A stretch of 64,000 nucleotides of DNA. Source: Peribacillus muralis. Lineage in GTDB: Bacteria; Bacillota; Bacilli; Bacillales; DSM-1321. The position numbers and the translations under genes were made by a program. Below, one piece after another: positions 61,859 through 64,000 of the stretch. The stretch covers positions 113,379 through 177,378 of the forward strand of contig NZ_LMBV01000005.1 in NCBI RefSeq assembly GCF_001439925.1, in the 5' to 3' direction. The notes below the pieces were generated by a model. That model saw nothing but the letters and a program-made list of their open reading frames with translations. It was not told the origin of the DNA and did not search any database. How positions within the stretch are numbered: position 1 is the stretch's first letter; each line of letters starts with the position of its first letter.

Positions 61859-62299
61859 TTAAAAAATTATTGATGCTCTCAACGTATTAATGCCATTTTC
61901 CAAGTAACCCTTTAAACAGGTTAATGTATAAACCCAACCTTCTTTTTGTCCGATCATTTTGGTTATTATTTCAGGGTCGTGTTCACTAAAACCTGATTCG
62001 TTCACTTCAATAGCTGTACTACTTTTATCCAGCTCGTTTAGTGTAATTCTAACCACCGTTTCTTGGTCGTTTTCCCCCCATGAAAACACGATTTTCCTAT
62101 TTTCCTCGATTTCCAGCACCTTTATAACCACTTCGGCATCGTATTCGTTATATCTCAATGTAATCGCCCTGCCTTGTTCCCATCTTTCAGAACTCGACGA
62201 GAACCAAAAGTTGCCGATTTTTTCAGGGTTCACTATGGCTTCAAACACTTCATTAGTGGGCTTGACGATCTTAAATTTCGTGATGATTTGAGTATCCAT
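61859..62299 (-). CDS. SRPBCC/AHSA1-domain protein
   Basis: A 146-residue START-like protein of the AHSA1 branch. It opens ITKFKIVKPTNEVFEAIVNP and has the GNFWFSSSSERWEQGRAI and IVFSWGENDQETVVRITL strands and a closing GWVYTLTCLKGYLE helix. The ligand is unknown. It follows a second SRPBCC gene on the minus strand by 29 bases, so the two form an operon. Only a weak AGAGAG site precedes the ATG. Confidence 0.82.
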   Translation of the reverse strand: MDTQIITKFKIVKPTNEVFEAIVNPEKIGNFWFSSSSERWEQGRAITLRYNEYDAEVVIKVLEIEENRKIVFSWGENDQETVVRITLNELDKSSTAIEVNESGFSEHDPEIITKMIGQKEGWVYTLTCLKGYLENGINTLRASIIF

Positions 62300-62328
62300 T
62301 ACTAAATCAACTCTCTTTCAATTTGTTT

Positions 62329-62820
62329 TTATAGTTTTCCACATTCTTCATTATCCCAATCTACTGCTATTGGCGGCAAGGTCCGTCCAGTTTCAAGCAA
62401 GCTCTTCAGGTTGCTTAGAATGGCAGGCCATCCATTATTCAAGCCTTCAAAGGTAGCAGCATCAGCAACGAAATCCGTCTCCAATAGCTCTTCATGCTTA
62501 AGCGTTAACTTCACAGTCGAACCATCCATTGGCATTAGTTCAAACGTGACCCGTGTAGGATTGTCGCGAGCCGTTTCGTCTCCTGTCATGTTCCATGTAA
62601 ACGAGAGCAGGTGAAATGGCTCGCATTTAAGTATGATACCATGATCAGTAATTCGCCCATCTTCATGCAAATATGTAACGGTGGAGCCTTTTTGCCAGTC
62701 AGCTTGGACTTGACAGCCAAAGTGATATTTCTTCGTGACTTCACCATTAGTTAGAGATTCCCAAAGCCGCTCTGGTGTGGTGGCGATATAAATAGTATAA
62801 GCAAATGTCATATTTTTCAT
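62329..62820 (-). CDS. SRPBCC/AHSA1-domain protein
   Basis: A 163-residue START-like protein with the opening YTIYIATTPERLWESLTNGE, the FTWNMTGDETARDNPTRVTF region and the closing GWPAILSNLKSLLETG helix. Such genes often sit next to ArsR-type repressors, but none is present here. AAAGGAGGAAAG precedes the ATG at 62820. It is the first gene of a two-gene unit with the related gene downstream. Function unknown. Confidence 0.84.
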   Translation of the reverse strand: MKNMTFAYTIYIATTPERLWESLTNGEVTKKYHFGCQVQADWQKGSTVTYLHEDGRITDHGIILKCEPFHLLSFTWNMTGDETARDNPTRVTFELMPMDGSTVKLTLKHEELLETDFVADAATFEGLNNGWPAILSNLKSLLETGRTLPPIAVDWDNEECGKL

Positions 62821-63024
62821 ATTCTTTCCTCCTTTGGTTCATATTACTCTATCAATGATTGTCGGCTTTTCATATACAGCCGGTCAAGCAGTTTTCTACG
62901 ACAAAAATCGGCAAAACAAGCACTGAAAGGCGGATATTGTTGGAAACGGTACATGGAAACTTCTTGATTTCAAGTCCTTTTCAGGCTACGATGAATAAGG
63001 AAAAAAATAATTCGCTCTGGCGGA

Positions 63025-63092
63025 AGAGGTTCTAGCTACCCTCTCAAAAAAACTAAGGAGAACAGTGCTCTTTCTTAGGGTGCTGTTTTTTC
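63025..63092 (+). promoter_or_regulatory. Second preQ1-I riboswitch
   Basis: The aptamer AGAGGTTCTAGCTACCCTCT plus CAAAAAAACTAAGGAG is identical to the one ahead of queC. ACAGTGCTCT pairs with AGGGTGCTGT before six T residues to form the terminator. Near identity over about 75 bases suggests duplication of the whole control element. Confidence 0.95.
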
Positions 63093-63113
63093 TGTAAGAG
63101 GAGATTGTAAGAA

Positions 63114-63656
63114 ATGTTAAGAATAGTATTGTATTTAGTATCCATCATTACCGCAAATGTGGTGACCGCAGCTTTTGCGCCCTTACATTTTGGGGTCTTC
63201 ATCATTCCGATGGGAACGTTGCTCATTGGGGGGACGTTCATCTTTCGAGATCTGGTCCAGAATAAATTCGGCCGGGCGAAGACCTATTTATGCATCATTA
63301 CCGCACTTATATTATCTGCATGTGTATCATTTCTATTAGGGGACACTTTATTGATCGTATTCGCCTCTGCGTTATCATTCATCGTGGCAGAAACGGCTGA
63401 CACAGAAATTTATACCCGCCTAAAACTGCCGATGAGCTGGAGAGTATTTTACAGCGGGATTGTTGGCGGATTCTTCGATTCGGTGCTTTTTGTCGTGATT
63501 GGCCTAAGCCCACTCGGTGCCAACATCCTGCCATGGGAAGCCGTACCAGCAGCGATCATCGGTCAAATCATCGTAAAAACAATCATCCAGTCAATCGGTG
63601 CCGTACTGCTTGGACAAATTCATATAAAACTGGAGAAACGCGTAATCTCCGGTTGA
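63114..63656 (+). CDS. Queuosine precursor transporter, DUF165/YhhQ (VUT) family
   Basis: A 180-residue membrane protein with about six helices, of the VUT/DUF165 family whose E. coli member YhhQ imports preQ0 and preQ1. Typical features are NVVTAAFAPLHFGVFIIPMG, GGTFIFRDLVQNKFGR and the charged ETADTEIYTRLK segment. Control by a preQ1-I riboswitch independently supports queuosine-precursor uptake. AAGAGGAGA precedes the ATG. A small cysteine-containing ORF follows in the same transcript. Confidence 0.9.
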   Translation: MLRIVLYLVSIITANVVTAAFAPLHFGVFIIPMGTLLIGGTFIFRDLVQNKFGRAKTYLCIITALILSACVSFLLGDTLLIVFASALSFIVAETADTEIYTRLKLPMSWRVFYSGIVGGFFDSVLFVVIGLSPLGANILPWEAVPAAIIGQIIVKTIIQSIGAVLLGQIHIKLEKRVISG

Positions 63657-63677
63657 TTAGGAGGAGTGAAGCGCGTG

Positions 63678-63827
63678 ATGGATCGATCCGAAAAGAAAGA
63701 AGACAGATGCTATTGCCTCGAGGCCTTTCGTCAAAAATACGGTCCACAAGTCCAAGGCAACTGCATGAAGCTCTCCTGCGCCAATTATCGCAAGCACATA
63801 GAAATAAACAAAAAAGGGCCGAACTAA
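63678..63827 (+). CDS. Small cysteine-containing protein in preQ1 regulon
   Basis: A 49-residue, mostly hydrophilic protein with cysteines in a CxC-x14-or-so-CxxxxC arrangement (RCYCLEAF and GNCMKLSC), suggestive of a metal site or redox role. AGGAGTGAA lies ahead; the ATG at 63678 (or a GTG one codon earlier) starts 21 bases after the transporter stop, and a terminator overlaps its 3' end. Being downstream of the same riboswitch implies co-regulation with preQ1 uptake. No family recognised. Confidence 0.6.
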   Translation: MDRSEKKEDRCYCLEAFRQKYGPQVQGNCMKLSCANYRKHIEINKKGPN

Positions 63828-63838
63828 GCCCTTTTTTA
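63810..63838 (+). terminator. Intrinsic terminator of the transporter unit
   Basis: AAAAAAGGGC pairs with GCCCTTTTTT around an eight-base loop that contains the stop codon of the small ORF. Confidence 0.88.
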
Positions 63839-63851
63839 TATGAGGTAATTC

Positions 63852-64000
63852 GATAAATCTCCAATTTGGCAGATAAAACAAAAAGATTGATCGATAAATC
63901 TCCAATTTCGGAGATAAAACAGAAAGTTTGTTCGATAAATCTCCAATTTCGTAGATAAAACAGAAAGAATGATCGATAAATCTCCAATTTCGTAGATAAA
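63852..64000. repeat. Tandem array, 41-bp units, running off the window
   Basis: Units beginning GATAAATCTCCAATTT start at 63852, 63893, 63934 and 63975, an exact 41-bp period; the fourth is cut by the window edge. Variation is concentrated in the AAAGATTGATC / AAAGTTTGTTC part. Open frames through it have no ribosome binding site. Confidence 0.9.

Noticed and set aside
1..64000. tRNA or rRNA genes and insertion sequences
   Set aside because: No cloverleaf-like segments, rRNA signatures, transposases or target-site duplications were recognised; a covariance-model scan was not possible here.

Overview
The window looks like chromosome of an aerobic, endospore-forming Bacillaceae bacterium, most like the Peribacillus (Bacillus simplex) group. 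The evidence is a four-gene germinant-receptor operon, an AbrB regulator with Spo0A boxes, a RocR/SigL arginine-catabolism locus, a cre site, Zur-type operators, preQ1-I and guanidine-I riboswitches, and frequent TTG/GTG starts behind strong GGAGG sites. No rRNA, tRNA, phage, IS element or CRISPR array was seen. The species is an inference from gene content.

Layout. 0.1-5 kb: a hypothetical membrane protein, then a citrate-type two-component system (CitS/CitT) and a CitM transporter behind a perfect cre site. 5-10.4 kb: mannitol locus mtlA-mtlR-mtlD, with the EIIA domain fused to MtlA. 10.5-17.8 kb: a zinc-responsive metallophore locus made of a five-gene nickel/peptide-type ABC importer, a MATE exporter and a nicotianamine-synthase-like enzyme, with four Zur-box-like operators; this is the most interesting part of the window. 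18-25.4 kb: a CatE-like dioxygenase with a clear promoter/operator, then rocR divergent from rocA-rocD-gdh with three UAS-like copies and a textbook SigL promoter. 26-29 kb: small membrane proteins (DUF975, DUF4083-like, PAP2, DedA). 29.9-34.1 kb: germinant receptor genes in the order A-C-B-D. 34.3-37.5 kb: a SWIM/SNF2 helicase, followed by an AT-rich islet with an unknown secreted protein.

39-44 kb: paired SMR exporters under a guanidine-I riboswitch, an EmrE-like transporter, abrB, acetyltransferases (one frameshifted), BstA and an SRPBCC protein. 44.5-49.2 kb: a chemoreceptor, an arsB remnant, a DUF2642-like protein and a LysM/NlpC-P60 hydrolase whose first catalytic domain is dead. 49.2-54.7 kb (minus strand): a complete poly-gamma-glutamate operon in capB-C-A-D-E order plus a PGA hydrolase. 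55-57.6 kb: a small unknown protein and a second chemoreceptor. 57.8-64 kb: preQ1-controlled queC-queD-queE, a frameshifted secreted protein, an HD hydrolase, two SRPBCC proteins, and a second, nearly identical preQ1 riboswitch ahead of a DUF165 queuosine-precursor transporter and a tiny cysteine-containing protein.

Four intergenic tandem-repeat arrays (units of 21, 40-41, about 21 and 41 bp) lie between transcription units. Three genes look degraded or frameshifted: a GNAT acetyltransferase, arsB and a secreted protein.
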